DNA of 64,000 bases from Pelagibacterium sediminicola (GCF_003390885.1 NZ_QMEL01000004.1:124001-188000); one strand, 5' to 3'; counted from the stretch's first letter, positions 16,322 through 29,397 are shown. A program made the numbers and translations. The notes: generated by a model from the sequence alone, not told the origin.

Positions 16322-18151
16322 ATGTCCTCTCTCCCGCTCATCCCCGACGCCGTCTTCCAGACTTTCGAGGAAAAGTCCGATCCGGCCGAGGTCGCCCCGC
16401 GCATCGCCGCGCTGCGCACTCATCTCAATGGGCAGGGCCTCGATGGCTTTATCGTGCCCCGCGCCGATGTGCATCAGGGCGAATACGTCCCCGAAAGCGA
16501 TGCGCGTCTTGCCTATATCTCCGGCTTCACCGGCTCGGCGGGGCTCGCCATCATCGGCGCGGACACCGCCGGGCTGTTCGTCGACAGCCGCTATACGCTA
16601 CAGGCTCCCACCCAGACCGACACGGCAATCTTCACCGTCATCGATACAACCTTCACAAGCCCCGGCGCGTGGATCGCGCAGAATTTCCCCCGGGGCACGC
16701 GGCTGGGTTTCGATGCCTGGCTGTTGACACCAGGCATGCTCGACAGCCTCAAGACCCCGCTCGATAAAGCCGGCATCACGCTTGAGCCGGTTGAAAACCC
16801 CATAGACGTGCTCTGGCGGGACCGCCCTGCCCCGCCGCAAGGCCCCATCGAGATCCTTGGCCACAACCGCGCGGGCAAATCGGCGGACGACAAGCTGGCC
16901 GAGCTTCGCAAAACCATGCAGGAGGAAAGTGCCGAGGCAACGGTCTTTACCCTGCCGGAATCGCTATGCTGGCTGTTTAACATCCGCGGGCGCGACGTGC
17001 CGCACAACCCGTTCGTCCTCGGTTTCGCCATCGTCCCGGCAGCGGGCGAACCCACAATATTCGTGCCCGAAAACAAGCTCACCGACGAAAACCGCAAGGC
17101 GCTGGCAAATATCGCCATCTTGCGCGAAAAGGGCGAATTCGCCGCCGCGCTCAAAGAGCTTGCCGCCGCTGGAAAATCGGTCTGGTTCGACCCGGCCACC
17201 GCTCCCGCGCGGGTAAGGATGATCCTTTCGGAAGGCGGCGCGAAACTCATCGAAAAGCGCGACCCCGTCCTGCTGCCCAAGGCCAGGAAGAACGATGTCG
17301 AGCTCACCGGCATGCGCGAGGCCCATAAGCTCGATGGCGTCGCGATGGCGCGGTTTCTGGCCTGGCTCGACCGCGAGGCGCCCCGTGGCCGCCTCACCGA
17401 AATCGATATCGTCAAGCGACTCGAAGCTTTCCGCCGCGACGAGCCCACCGCCGTCGATGTGAGTTTCGAGACCATTTCGGGCTCGGGTCCCAATGGGGCG
17501 GTCGTCCATTACCGCGTGTCGGAAAAGACCAACCGCCGCCTCAATCCCGGCGAACTGATGCTGGTCGACAGCGGCGGCCAGTACCTTTCAGGCACCACCG
17601 ACATCACCCGTACCATGGCCACCGGCCCGGTGACCGACGAGCAGAAAGACCGCTTCACCCGCGTCTTGAAGGGCATGATCGCCATTTCCCGCGCCCGGTT
17701 TCCACGCGGCACCAGCGGCGCCCAGCTCGATGTGCTTGCCCGGCAATATCTCTGGCAGGTTGGGCTCACCTACAACCACGGCACCGGCCACGGCGTCGGC
17801 GCGTTCCTCTCCGTCCACGAAGGTCCCGCTGGCATCTCCCCGCGCTATACCGTTCCCCTCGAGGAAGGCATGGTGCTCTCCAACGAGCCCGGCTACTATC
17901 GCGAGGGCCAATACGGCATCCGCATCGAAAACCTGCTCGTCATACGCCAAAGCGAGGTCGACGAGGGTTTTCTCGAATTCGAGACCCTGACACTCGCCCC
18001 CATCGACAAGCGCCTGATCGACGTTTCGCTGCTGGGCAAGGACGACCGCGACTGGCTCAACACCTACCACACCCGCGTCCGCACCGAGATCGGCCCCCAG
18101 CTCAGGGGCGAGGACCGCGTCTGGCTGGAAACGGCGACGGCGGCGTTGTAG
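16322..18151 (+). CDS. Aminopeptidase P family protein (M24B)
   Basis: The 609-residue enzyme is a three-domain Xaa-Pro aminopeptidase that removes an N-terminal residue preceding proline. Two creatinase-like N-terminal domains (about residues 20-310) precede the metallopeptidase domain. Metal ligands are visible as the aspartates in LVDSGGQYLSGTTDITRT, the histidine in NHGTGHGVG, and glutamates in NEPGYYREGQYGIRIEN. The length is that of the long, eukaryote-like M24B form rather than the ~440-residue E. coli PepP. The ATG at 16322 opens the conserved protein; an upstream in-frame extension would run through the leader hairpin. Confidence 0.92.
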   Translation: MSSLPLIPDAVFQTFEEKSDPAEVAPRIAALRTHLNGQGLDGFIVPRADVHQGEYVPESDARLAYISGFTGSAGLAIIGADTAGLFVDSRYTLQAPTQTDTAIFTVIDTTFTSPGAWIAQNFPRGTRLGFDAWLLTPGMLDSLKTPLDKAGITLEPVENPIDVLWRDRPAPPQGPIEILGHNRAGKSADDKLAELRKTMQEESAEATVFTLPESLCWLFNIRGRDVPHNPFVLGFAIVPAAGEPTIFVPENKLTDENRKALANIAILREKGEFAAALKELAAAGKSVWFDPATAPARVRMILSEGGAKLIEKRDPVLLPKARKNDVELTGMREAHKLDGVAMARFLAWLDREAPRGRLTEIDIVKRLEAFRRDEPTAVDVSFETISGSGPNGAVVHYRVSEKTNRRLNPGELMLVDSGGQYLSGTTDITRTMATGPVTDEQKDRFTRVLKGMIAISRARFPRGTSGAQLDVLARQYLWQVGLTYNHGTGHGVGAFLSVHEGPAGISPRYTVPLEEGMVLSNEPGYYREGQYGIRIENLLVIRQSEVDEGFLEFETLTLAPIDKRLIDVSLLGKDDRDWLNTYHTRVRTEIGPQLRGEDRVWLETATAAL

Positions 18152-18173
18152 CGCAGCACCGGCTATCTGGATT

Positions 18174-18330
18174 GTTTCAGTTTTTGATGGAAACGACATG
18201 CCCGGATGGTTGGGCCCGGAGCGCTCTAAGCAACAAAATCCGCCACGTCGTCACCCGGTTTATCCGGGTGACCCAACGCGGCAAGCTGTATTGCCCGGAC
18301 AAGCCGGGCAACGACGGAAGAGGAGAGGAT
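18174..18330. repeat. Intergenic repeat with GTTTC/GAAAC end and GC-rich hairpins
   Basis: The sequence GTTTCAGTTTTTGATGGAAAC at its start matches the end module of the CTAG-type repeats. GC-rich hairpins follow (TCACCCGG/CCGGGTGA and TTGCCCGG/CCGGGCAA). This 229-base gap between aminopeptidase P and metF holds no visible gene. Confidence 0.55.
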
Positions 18331-18380
18331 ATGCTCCCACTCCACGCCGCAGCGATCGGCTCTTGCGGCAAACAAACGAT

Positions 18381-19286
18381 CTAAGCCGCCACCTTCACCC
18401 CCAGCAGGCGTGTCAGCGACAGCAGCAGGTCCGCGCGGTTGAGGGTGTAGAAATGAAATTCCCGCACCCCTCCATCGAGCAGTTCATCGACCTGCCGTGC
18501 CACGATTTCCGCGGCTACGCGTTCATGGGCGTCGGGGTCATTTTCCAGCCCCTCGAACCGCGCCGCGAGCCAGGCCGGAATCGATGTTCCGCAGCGCGCC
18601 GCGAACCCCGCGATCTGCTTGAAATTGTGGATCGGCTGGATGCCCGGCACGACGGGTGCGTTGATCCCCGCCCGGCGCGCCCGCTCCAAAAACCGCCAGT
18701 AATCGGCGTTGTCGAAAAACATCTGCGTGATGGCGCGATTGGCGCCCGCGTCAATCTTGCGCTTGAGATTGTCGATATCCGCATCCCAGTCCGCGCTTTG
18801 CGGATGCTTTTCGGGGTAGGCGGCAACGGTAATATCGAAATCCCCAATCCGGCGAATGCCAGCCACCAGTTCCGCGGCATTCCGGTAGCCGTCCGGATGC
18901 GGCTCAAACACCTCGCCGATCCCCGAAGGGGGATCGCCGCGCAAGGCGACGATGCGGTTGACCCCCACAAGCCTGTAGCTGCGCACAACAGCATCCACCT
19001 CGTCCCGGCTCGCCCCCACGCAGGTGAGATGGGCCGCCGCATCGATCCCGGAATTGGCCTTTATCTGCGTCACCATGCGCAGCGTACGCTCGCGCGTCGT
19101 GCCGCCCGCGCCATAGGTGACCGAGACGAAACGCGGCCGGACCGGCGCGAGCCGGTCGAGACTCTCCCAGAACCGGGCTTCCATCTCGTCGGTTTTGGGC
19201 GGAAAGAATTCAAAGCTCACTGCCACGTCCCGGCGCGCGGGGCGTAGCCGGGTGACGACATTTGAACCGGTGTCGAATGCGGTCAT
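18381..19286 (-). CDS. metF: Methylenetetrahydrofolate reductase MetF
   Basis: MetF reduces 5,10-methylene-tetrahydrofolate to 5-methyl-tetrahydrofolate, the methyl donor for methionine synthesis. The 301-residue protein shows VSFEFFPPKTDEME (N-terminal active-site glutamate), SVTYGAGGTTRERTL, HLTCVGASRDEV and the FAD-binding ALRGDPP. The start at 19286 has AAAGGA upstream. It lies directly behind an ArsR/methyltransferase regulator gene on the same strand, 23 bases downstream, and is likely co-transcribed and controlled by it. Confidence 0.96.
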   Translation of the reverse strand: MTAFDTGSNVVTRLRPARRDVAVSFEFFPPKTDEMEARFWESLDRLAPVRPRFVSVTYGAGGTTRERTLRMVTQIKANSGIDAAAHLTCVGASRDEVDAVVRSYRLVGVNRIVALRGDPPSGIGEVFEPHPDGYRNAAELVAGIRRIGDFDITVAAYPEKHPQSADWDADIDNLKRKIDAGANRAITQMFFDNADYWRFLERARRAGINAPVVPGIQPIHNFKQIAGFAARCGTSIPAWLAARFEGLENDPDAHERVAAEIVARQVDELLDGGVREFHFYTLNRADLLLSLTRLLGVKVAA

Positions 19287-19309
19287 CGTCCAATCCTTTC
19301 GATATTCAT

Positions 19310-20275
19310 TCAGGCCCGGCGCTCGAGACGCCACAGGCAAACGGTGAGGCCCCCATCGTGCCCCGAGGGGAAGCGGTGCACCTTTTCGACCTCCAGCCCC
19401 GCCGCCCGCGCCCAGACATTCATCTGCTCGTCCGAAAGCCCCAGACGCCGGTGCGCCTGTTCGGTGCGCAGGAATTCCAGATTATGCGGCGCAAAATCGA
19501 CAACCAGCAGTACGCCACCCGGCGCAAGGCTTTCCGCCGCCGGGATCAGCGCCGCGGCCGGATCGTCAAAATAGTGCAGGACCTGATGGATGATCACGAG
19601 GTCGGCGCTTCCCGCGTGATCGCCGATATCGGTGATATCGCGCAGCCGCACCTGCACATTGCCCAGCCCCGCCGCGTCGACCTTGGCGCGCGCGATCGCC
19701 AGCATCTCACGGCTGGAATCGATGCCGATGGCATACTCATAGCGGTCGGCCAGCAATTCGAGCATCCGCCCCGTGCCGGTGCCCAGATCGAGCATCAGGC
19801 GCCCCTCGCCGCCGCCGGCCATCTCGACGATTGCTGCCTCGACGGCGGAATCGGGCGCATGGAGGCTCCGCAGCTTGTCCCAGTCGCCCGCGATCTTGGC
19901 GAAATAGGCGTTGGCCTGTTCCCGATGCGCCTCGCGCACGGCGGCGAGCTTCTCTCGATCACGACGCAGTTCGGGAGTGGCCAGATCGACGATCTCGAAC
20001 AGCCAGTCGTTGAGCGCCCGCCCTGCCCCCCTGTCGGCCAGCCGGAAATAGGCCCACGCCCCTTCCGCGTGCCGGGTGACGAGCTGGGCATCGACAAGCA
20101 GCTTGAGGTGCCGCGAGATGCGCGGCTGGCTCTGCCCGAGGATTTCGGTAAAATCCTTGACGCTCAACTCGCCCTCGGCCAGCAGCGCCAGAAGCCGCAG
20201 GCGCGTCGTCTCGCCCGCCGCCTTCAGCAGCGTCACGATCTTTTCCGCGTTCTGTGTCGGCCTGGCCTTCAGCAT
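19310..20275 (-). CDS. ArsR-type regulator fused to a SAM-dependent methyltransferase domain
   Basis: Residues ~8-85 of this 321-residue protein form an ArsR winged helix (TRLRLLALLAEGELSVKDF, then ILGQSQPRISRHLKLL). The C-terminal two thirds is a class I methyltransferase fold with the SAM loop LDLGTGTGRMLELL (about residues 155-168). Proteins of this architecture next to metF act, in characterised proteobacterial cases known to me, as sensors of S-adenosylhomocysteine or S-adenosylmethionine (SahR-like); that role is inferred here. The ATG at 20275 is preferred because the ATG at 20311 lies inside the operator. Confidence 0.85.
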   Translation of the reverse strand: MLKARPTQNAEKIVTLLKAAGETTRLRLLALLAEGELSVKDFTEILGQSQPRISRHLKLLVDAQLVTRHAEGAWAYFRLADRGAGRALNDWLFEIVDLATPELRRDREKLAAVREAHREQANAYFAKIAGDWDKLRSLHAPDSAVEAAIVEMAGGGEGRLMLDLGTGTGRMLELLADRYEYAIGIDSSREMLAIARAKVDAAGLGNVQVRLRDITDIGDHAGSADLVIIHQVLHYFDDPAAALIPAAESLAPGGVLLVVDFAPHNLEFLRTEQAHRRLGLSDEQMNVWARAAGLEVEKVHRFPSGHDGGLTVCLWRLERRA

Positions 20276-20307
20276 TGCATCCGCCTTCGCTTCATAATTA
20301 CGAAGCC

Positions 20308-20327
20308 ACATAAAGATATCTTTATGT
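20308..20327. promoter_or_regulatory. Perfect 20-bp palindromic operator of the ArsR/methyltransferase-metF unit
   Basis: ACATAAAGATATCTTTATGT is a perfect palindrome. It overlaps the predicted -10 box of the regulator gene, so binding would block transcription of the regulator and metF. Its form fits ArsR-family operators and resembles the motif reported for SAH-responsive regulators. Confidence 0.75.
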
Positions 20328-20338
20328 CATTATGTCAA
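20310..20338 (-). promoter_or_regulatory. Promoter of the regulator-metF unit
   Basis: On the minus strand a perfect TTGACA (20338-20333) stands 17 bases before CTTTAT (20315-20310). The -10 region lies inside the 20-bp palindrome. Confidence 0.6.
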
Positions 20339-20442
20339 GACGAGGAGCGCATAAAAGAATGCCCGCGGTGGCGATATGCGCTGCCGCAGGCCGAAAGTGG
20401 ACAGACATTAAAGCCCTGAAGTGAGATCAGAAACCGAAAGAC

Positions 20443-20640
20443 CGCGTTTCAGGTTCCAACTGAATCAGAAGGTCAGGGTTCGAGGAAACATCGTTCTGGA
20501 CCCCGGGAATGAACCCCGGGGTGACATGGGGGATGAGGTGATCTTGCACAAAACACCATTGTCATTCCGGCATTCATTGCCGGCAATCCAGCGCGATCCC
20601 GCCAGGATGGCGAAAACCGACGTTTTCATCAAAGCCTGAA
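20443..20640. repeat. Composite intergenic repeat (copy with modules A and B)
   Basis: The left end GCGTTTCAGGTTCCAACTGA and the inverted right end GTTTTCATCAAAGCCTGAAA enclose module A (GGACCCCGGGAATGAACC then CCGGGGTGAC) and module B (ATTGTCATTCCGGCATTC then ATTGCCGGCAATCCAGCGCG). The 397-base region from 20276 to 20672 otherwise contains only the regulator promoter and operator. Confidence 0.7.
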
Positions 20641-20672
20641 ACGACTTAACGCTCCCGGAGAAAAGAACCCGC

Positions 20673-21788
20673 CTATGCCACCTCGTCATTCGCCTTGCGC
20701 CGGAACGCGTGGGTGCGCCAGAGCTCGAAGATTCCGGCCGCCTCATCCTCGCTCAGTGCCTCGAAGCGCTTGCGCACGTTCTCTATGTCGAGCCGGCTCG
20801 GCATGTCGCGCCAGGGCAGCGCGGCAATCACCGATTCAAACAGTTCGGCATCGAGCCGGATGGCCTTGCAGGCGACCGTAACGGCGACATAGTCCTGCAT
20901 GGCCAGCCATTTGACGAAGATTTCAGGCCGTACCTCGAGCAGCATGGTAAGCCCCGCCGCCGTATGGTGGCCATAGCCGAACCGGGTGAATCGGTACAGC
21001 GCCTTGAGATCGAAACGACGTCGGTCGGCCAGCGCCTTGACCTGATTCCAGGCCAGTTTCCATTCCCTGGCCGAAAAACCCGCGCGGTTCTTGATGCGGT
21101 TGTAAACCACCGCCTGCACGCGCCCCGCGGTCGCCCCGTCATCGCCGCGTACCAGCAGTCCCAGATTTTCGAGCGCCCGCACGCCAACCTGGCTGACCTC
21201 GGCCCGCACCTCGCCCCAATCGATCTCGCCCCGCCCGCGCAGGTCCTCGGCCAGCGTCCCGTTGTCGACGGCCAGCACGGCGATGGCTTCGACGGCCTTG
21301 CCGCTCAGTTCGGCCTCCCGGTTGCGCAGAAGGCGCGTCACCGAAGGCTCCTCCCCGTGCTCGACGATAGCTTCGCCCACGCGCCCCGTCAGCCCCTTGC
21401 GGCTCGCGATCGCCACGCGATGCGCCTCGCTCTGGTGCTCGGCGATCTCGATGAGATCGTCATCGGACAGGACCGTGGAAAATTCGAGCAGCGGCGCCGC
21501 GACCTCGATGACGTCATTGGCCAGCTTCAGGACCGCCGAACCCGGCGCCCTTTCGAGCGGGGCCAGCAGGCGCGCCACATGCGCCCGCGCCTCGATTTCG
21601 ACGATGTCGGCAAGCTGGCACAGCACCTCGTCATACTGAAAGACCTGCTCATCATCGCACCGGTCCGACACGTAGGAGAACAACTGTGCGAGATTGCGGA
21701 TCAGGTGGTCGCGTTCGGCCGCATCCGCCTCGCCGTTTAGCACCCTGAAATTGGCGAATGCGCGTACGCCTTCACTGGTTTCGAACAT
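20673..21788 (-). CDS. DUF2336 domain protein
   Basis: This 371-residue protein is predicted to be almost wholly helical and belongs to the DUF2336 group, common in alphaproteobacteria and without a settled function. Visible family-like segments include LFSYVSDRCDDEQVFQYDEV, SDDDLIEIAEHQSEAHRVAI and RRFDLKALYRFTRFGYGHHT. No signal peptide or transmembrane helix is seen. The ATG at 21788 is preferred to one at 21833 because GGGAGACGGGA precedes it. It is divergent from oxyR. Confidence 0.75.
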   Translation of the reverse strand: MFETSEGVRAFANFRVLNGEADAAERDHLIRNLAQLFSYVSDRCDDEQVFQYDEVLCQLADIVEIEARAHVARLLAPLERAPGSAVLKLANDVIEVAAPLLEFSTVLSDDDLIEIAEHQSEAHRVAIASRKGLTGRVGEAIVEHGEEPSVTRLLRNREAELSGKAVEAIAVLAVDNGTLAEDLRGRGEIDWGEVRAEVSQVGVRALENLGLLVRGDDGATAGRVQAVVYNRIKNRAGFSAREWKLAWNQVKALADRRRFDLKALYRFTRFGYGHHTAAGLTMLLEVRPEIFVKWLAMQDYVAVTVACKAIRLDAELFESVIAALPWRDMPSRLDIENVRKRFEALSEDEAAGIFELWRTHAFRRKANDEVA

Positions 21789-21911
21789 GTGTCCCGTCTC
21801 CCCGGCTCCACTGCCGTACAAGTCCCGAAACATCGCATGAAGGGTCTAGCTTTCCGTTGAATGCAGTCGGCACGATTTAATTAAAAAGCGATCCAGTTGC
21901 CTTTTGTGGAA

Positions 21912-21961
21912 AATCAATAAAATTGATTAAGCAGGAAAATGCGATAAAAACACATTATCGC
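21912..21961. promoter_or_regulatory. Two inverted repeats upstream of oxyR
   Basis: AATCAAT-aaa-ATTGATT (21912-21928) and GCGATAA-aaacaca-TTATCGC (21941-21961) lie in an AT-rich stretch just before the oxyR ATG. Their spacing and symmetry are those expected of LysR-type regulator sites, so autoregulation by OxyR is plausible but not shown. Confidence 0.45.
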
Positions 21962-21978
21962 CTGTCCACGAACCTGCC

Positions 21979-22893
21979 ATGCACACCATAACGCTCCGCC
22001 AGCTCCGCTATGCCCGGATCATTGCCGAGGAAGGCCATTTCGGCCGGGCCGCCGAGCGCTGCCACGTCACCCAGCCGGCCCTGTCCCAGCAGATAAAGCA
22101 ACTCGAGGAGCGGTGCGGCACGCCGCTTTTCGACCGGCTGGGCAAGACGGTACGCGTCACCCCATACGGGCGCGATTTTCTCACACACGCTACCCGCGTG
22201 CTGAGCGCGGCGCAGGACCTTGAAACCTTTGCCGACATGGCCGCCGATCAGCCGTCCCGCCCGTTGCGGCTGGGCCTGATCCCCACCGTTGCGCCCTATC
22301 TCCTGCCTCACCTGCTGCCCGCGTTGACCCAGCGCTTGTCCAACATCCATTTTGTCGTCAGCGAGGGCAAGACCGAACGGCTTTTGGCCTCGGTCACCGA
22401 GGGCGATCTCGACATCGCCCTGCTCGGCACCATGCCGCCCTCGTCTGGTTTTGGAGACACCGCTCTTTTTTCCGATCCGTTCATTCTGGCGGCGCCCGGC
22501 GGATCGGGACTGACCAATCCGGTCTCGCTGCACCAATTGCCTGACGACCGCTTCCTTCTGCTTGAGGAAGGCCATTGCTTGCGCGACCAGATGCTCGATG
22601 CATGCTCTCTCAAGGCCGACATCCCGGGCCGTGGCTTTGCCGCGACCTCACTGACCACCATTCTCGAACTGGTCGCCGCCGGTTACGGCTATACCCTGCT
22701 CCCCGCCATCAGCCTCAGGCGCGAGATGAGCGACCGCCGCATCGAAATCCACGAACTCGCCGCCCCCGGCGCCGCCCGCACCCTGCGCCTCGTCTGGCGC
22801 ACCGGGTCTCCCTATGAAGCGCTGTTTCAGACGGTCGCACAAATCGCCCGCGAAACCGGAGAAGCGCTATTGGCGTCGGATATTGGGCCCTAG
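21979..22893 (+). CDS. oxyR: Hydrogen peroxide-responsive regulator OxyR (LysR family)
   Basis: The 304-residue protein has an N-terminal LysR winged helix (FGRAAERCHVTQPALSQQIK) and a substrate-binding domain. The peroxide-sensing cysteines of OxyR are present: C200 in EEGHCLRDQ and C209 in LDACS, matching C199 and C208 of E. coli OxyR. TSLTTILELVAAGYGYTLLP matches the conserved OxyR C-terminal region. It probably activates catalase and alkyl hydroperoxide reductase genes outside this window. Its TAG stop is supplied by the CTAG end of a dispersed repeat. Confidence 0.92.
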   Translation: MHTITLRQLRYARIIAEEGHFGRAAERCHVTQPALSQQIKQLEERCGTPLFDRLGKTVRVTPYGRDFLTHATRVLSAAQDLETFADMAADQPSRPLRLGLIPTVAPYLLPHLLPALTQRLSNIHFVVSEGKTERLLASVTEGDLDIALLGTMPPSSGFGDTALFSDPFILAAPGGSGLTNPVSLHQLPDDRFLLLEEGHCLRDQMLDACSLKADIPGRGFAATSLTTILELVAAGYGYTLLPAISLRREMSDRRIEIHELAAPGAARTLRLVWRTGSPYEALFQTVAQIARETGEALLASDIGP

Positions 22894-22975
22894 ATCGTTT
22901 CAGGTTTTGATGGAAACGGTCGGCTTGTCTCCGTCGCTATCCCGGGCCCGACCCGGAATCCACAGCGCTCCAGCT
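22890..22975. repeat. CTAG-type repeat, short copy
   Basis: The sequence starts with CTAG that includes the oxyR stop codon and continues with CGTTTC-aggttttgatg-GAAACG. It then holds the GC-rich hairpin-like CCCGGGCCCGACCCGG. It matches the end module of the longer copies but lacks modules A and B. Confidence 0.6.
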
Positions 22976-22991
22976 CCGCGTCGGCCCGATC

Positions 22992-24230
22992 CTAATTGAA
23001 CCACAGCGCATACCCCCAGATCGCATCGCCGAACACCTCGTTGGTGGCCGCGAAATCCTCCTCGCTGGCGATCTCGCCTTCACGCAGGAACGGCAGGGCA
23101 TCGAGCCCGGTGAACAGCAGCACGAGGTCGGTGCGCTCCGCCTCCTCGAAGTAAAGGTTGAGATCGAGCCCCACACCCGAAAAACGCCAGTGCGGCAAAA
23201 GCAGTTCGCCCCGGATCACCCGCCCCGTGGAATCGAGCGCCTCGTGCCAGGCCGACACCATCGCCTTGGTGATCTTCATGTCCTCGTGCACCGGCGTCTG
23301 GTAGGGCGAGGGGATGAACTCGCGGTTGTCGTCGGTTTCGGCAAGGATCGCTTCCCAGTTCCGCCGCGACAGATCGAGCACGGCAAGCGCCCGGTCGCGA
23401 GCGAGCAGCAGCCGCTCGCGGTCGGCCACCGGCCAGTTGAGCGTATGGATCGCCGCGATCGCGTCGGCCAGCAGCGCATCGCTGTCGCGGTCCATGAACA
23501 GCGACCCCGCGGGCGCGTATGCCTCCATCGGCAGCCCGGCGCCGGGGAACAACCGGTGCATGATCGCGACAAAGAAATCCCCGAAATCATGGGCCAGGAT
23601 AAAATCGGCGTTGAACGCAAGGATCTGCGAATACCCCGCCATCCAGATCGCGTCCGCCGCATCGAACGCGAACGATGTTGGCAGGCCCTCAAGCCCGTCG
23701 CCCACCCCGAACTCGCGCGACATGCCGCCAGCCCGGGCAAGGAACGCCCCGATCGACTCCATCTCGCCGGCCACCCCGTCGCCATCGATATCGATGCGTA
23801 TCTGCATGATGTCGAGTTCGACCGCGAATGTCCTGTCCTCGGACGCGGCAAGCAAAAGCCCGTGCGCCTCGTCCATCGCCACGACGAAATCTTCGAGATA
23901 GGTGCGAAAATCGCCATAGGCCAAAACTTGCGGCTCTTTGCTGCGCTCGGGCGCCGCGGGTATCCCGAAAAGGGGTGAGGTCGCAATGCCGCGCTGGGGG
24001 TCGAGCCCGTGGGGATAAAAGGCCGCCGCAAGGCTTTCCACCCCCGCCGCGAACGTCAAGAACCCAAGCCCGAAGGCTGCTTCCGCATTGTCTTGCCGTC
24101 CCGCAAAGGCCTCGATGCCCTCCGCGATCCGCCCCTCATAGAGAAAGTCCCGCAGTTCATCGGCGCTCGACTGCGCCTGCACGGGCGCCGCCAGCGCCGC
24201 AACCACAATCCCCGCAACAACAGCCCGCAT
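22992..24230 (-). CDS. Secreted protein of unknown function with an EF-hand-like motif
   Basis: The 412-residue product starts with a typical signal peptide (MRAVVAGIVVAALAAPVQAQ, cleavage near residue 20), so it is exported. I do not recognise the family. Visible features are an EF-hand-like calcium loop DIDGDGVAGEME near residue 150, many aromatic residues, and a C-terminus ending in GYALWFN. AGGAGAGGG lies just before the ATG at 24230, and the start falls 10 bases after the ligA stop, so the gene may be the last of the recN-ligA transcript. Confidence 0.72.
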   Translation of the reverse strand: MRAVVAGIVVAALAAPVQAQSSADELRDFLYEGRIAEGIEAFAGRQDNAEAAFGLGFLTFAAGVESLAAAFYPHGLDPQRGIATSPLFGIPAAPERSKEPQVLAYGDFRTYLEDFVVAMDEAHGLLLAASEDRTFAVELDIMQIRIDIDGDGVAGEMESIGAFLARAGGMSREFGVGDGLEGLPTSFAFDAADAIWMAGYSQILAFNADFILAHDFGDFFVAIMHRLFPGAGLPMEAYAPAGSLFMDRDSDALLADAIAAIHTLNWPVADRERLLLARDRALAVLDLSRRNWEAILAETDDNREFIPSPYQTPVHEDMKITKAMVSAWHEALDSTGRVIRGELLLPHWRFSGVGLDLNLYFEEAERTDLVLLFTGLDALPFLREGEIASEEDFAATNEVFGDAIWGYALWFN

Positions 24231-24240
24231 CGGCCCTCTC

Positions 24241-28337
<4,097 letters not shown>

Positions 28338-28449
28338 CGCCAAACCGGCTCCCCTGCCTTCATATCGGGACAAAGAGAACAATACAGGAACATTTGTGCG
28401 CCAGCAAGCGCGTTCATCGCTCCCTGCCCACGGCTGTGGACAACGCTCC

Positions 28450-29271
28450 TTACGTCCGGTTCGAGAGCCAGTTGCCCGCCAGCATCTGCGGGGCGATGCC
28501 CTGCTGCTGGAGCAGGCTGAACGCGCGATCGTACCATTCGCTGGTGGGATAGTTGGTGCCCAGCACCGCCCCCGCCGTCTGCGCTTCGGCCACGAGCCCA
28601 AGCAGAAGATAGCTTTCGACCAGCCTGAACAACGCCTCTTCCACGTGGGTCGAGGTCTGATGGTTCTCCACCACCTCGCGGAAGCGGTTGATCGCGGCGG
28701 TATATTGCCCGTTGCCCAGATAATAGCGGCCCACCGACATTTCCTTGCCGGCAAGCTGGTCGCGGGCAATGGTCAGCATTGGCTTGGCCTCGTCGGCGTA
28801 GCGGCTGCTGGCGTGGTTGGCGATCAGGCGCTCGAAGGTGCCGATCGCATCCCGCGCCACTTCCTGGTCGCGGGTCGTGTCGGTGATCATCTCGAAATAG
28901 GCGCTTCCCTTGAGAAACAGGATATAGGGCACCTCGGACGAGCGCGGATAGATCGCAAGGAACCTGTCCGCCGCCAGCACCGCCTGCTCGAACCGGCCGA
29001 TGCGGAAATTGGCGAAGGTGAGCATCACCTTGGCGCGCTCGTCATAGCTCGAATAGGGATGCTGACGCTCAAGCTTTTCCAGATCCTCGATCGCCGCGTT
29101 GTAGCGATTGTTTTCCATTGACCCGAGCGCGGTGGAATAAAGCTCGTCCGCCGGAACGATCGGTTCTTCCTCGACGCTCGAGGCAAACATGCCGAACGGC
29201 GAGCACGCCGCGACCGCTGCAAGCACGACCGCAGCCACCGAAAGCCGGATCGCCGTTCCGATGGACTTCAT
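28450..29271 (-). CDS. bamD: Outer membrane protein assembly factor BamD
   Basis: BamD is the essential lipoprotein of the BAM complex that inserts beta-barrel proteins in the outer membrane. This 273-residue protein has a lipoprotein signal (VVLAAVAAC, lipidated cysteine near residue 23). TPR-like repeats follow, including ELYSTALGSMENNRYNAAIE, NFRIGRFEQAVLAADRFL and VGRYYLGNGQYTAAINRF. GGAGAG sits six bases before the ATG at 29271. Its place between lpxC and recN is the usual alphaproteobacterial order. Confidence 0.94.
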   Translation of the reverse strand: MKSIGTAIRLSVAAVVLAAVAACSPFGMFASSVEEEPIVPADELYSTALGSMENNRYNAAIEDLEKLERQHPYSSYDERAKVMLTFANFRIGRFEQAVLAADRFLAIYPRSSEVPYILFLKGSAYFEMITDTTRDQEVARDAIGTFERLIANHASSRYADEAKPMLTIARDQLAGKEMSVGRYYLGNGQYTAAINRFREVVENHQTSTHVEEALFRLVESYLLLGLVAEAQTAGAVLGTNYPTSEWYDRAFSLLQQQGIAPQMLAGNWLSNRT

Positions 29272-29397
29272 TCTGGACTCTCCGTTCAACAACTGCCCGT
29301 TCCTCATCCGCTCTGCAGCCCCCGGGATCGGGACACCTGCTCCAATTCCACTCGCTAACCGTGAAATTGTTCAAAACTTTGACAGGTTATCGCCTAT

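Noticed and set aside
18198-19247. Open frame of 349 codons opposite metF
   Set aside because: It is an antisense shadow of metF and begins within a repeat; metF has all family motifs.
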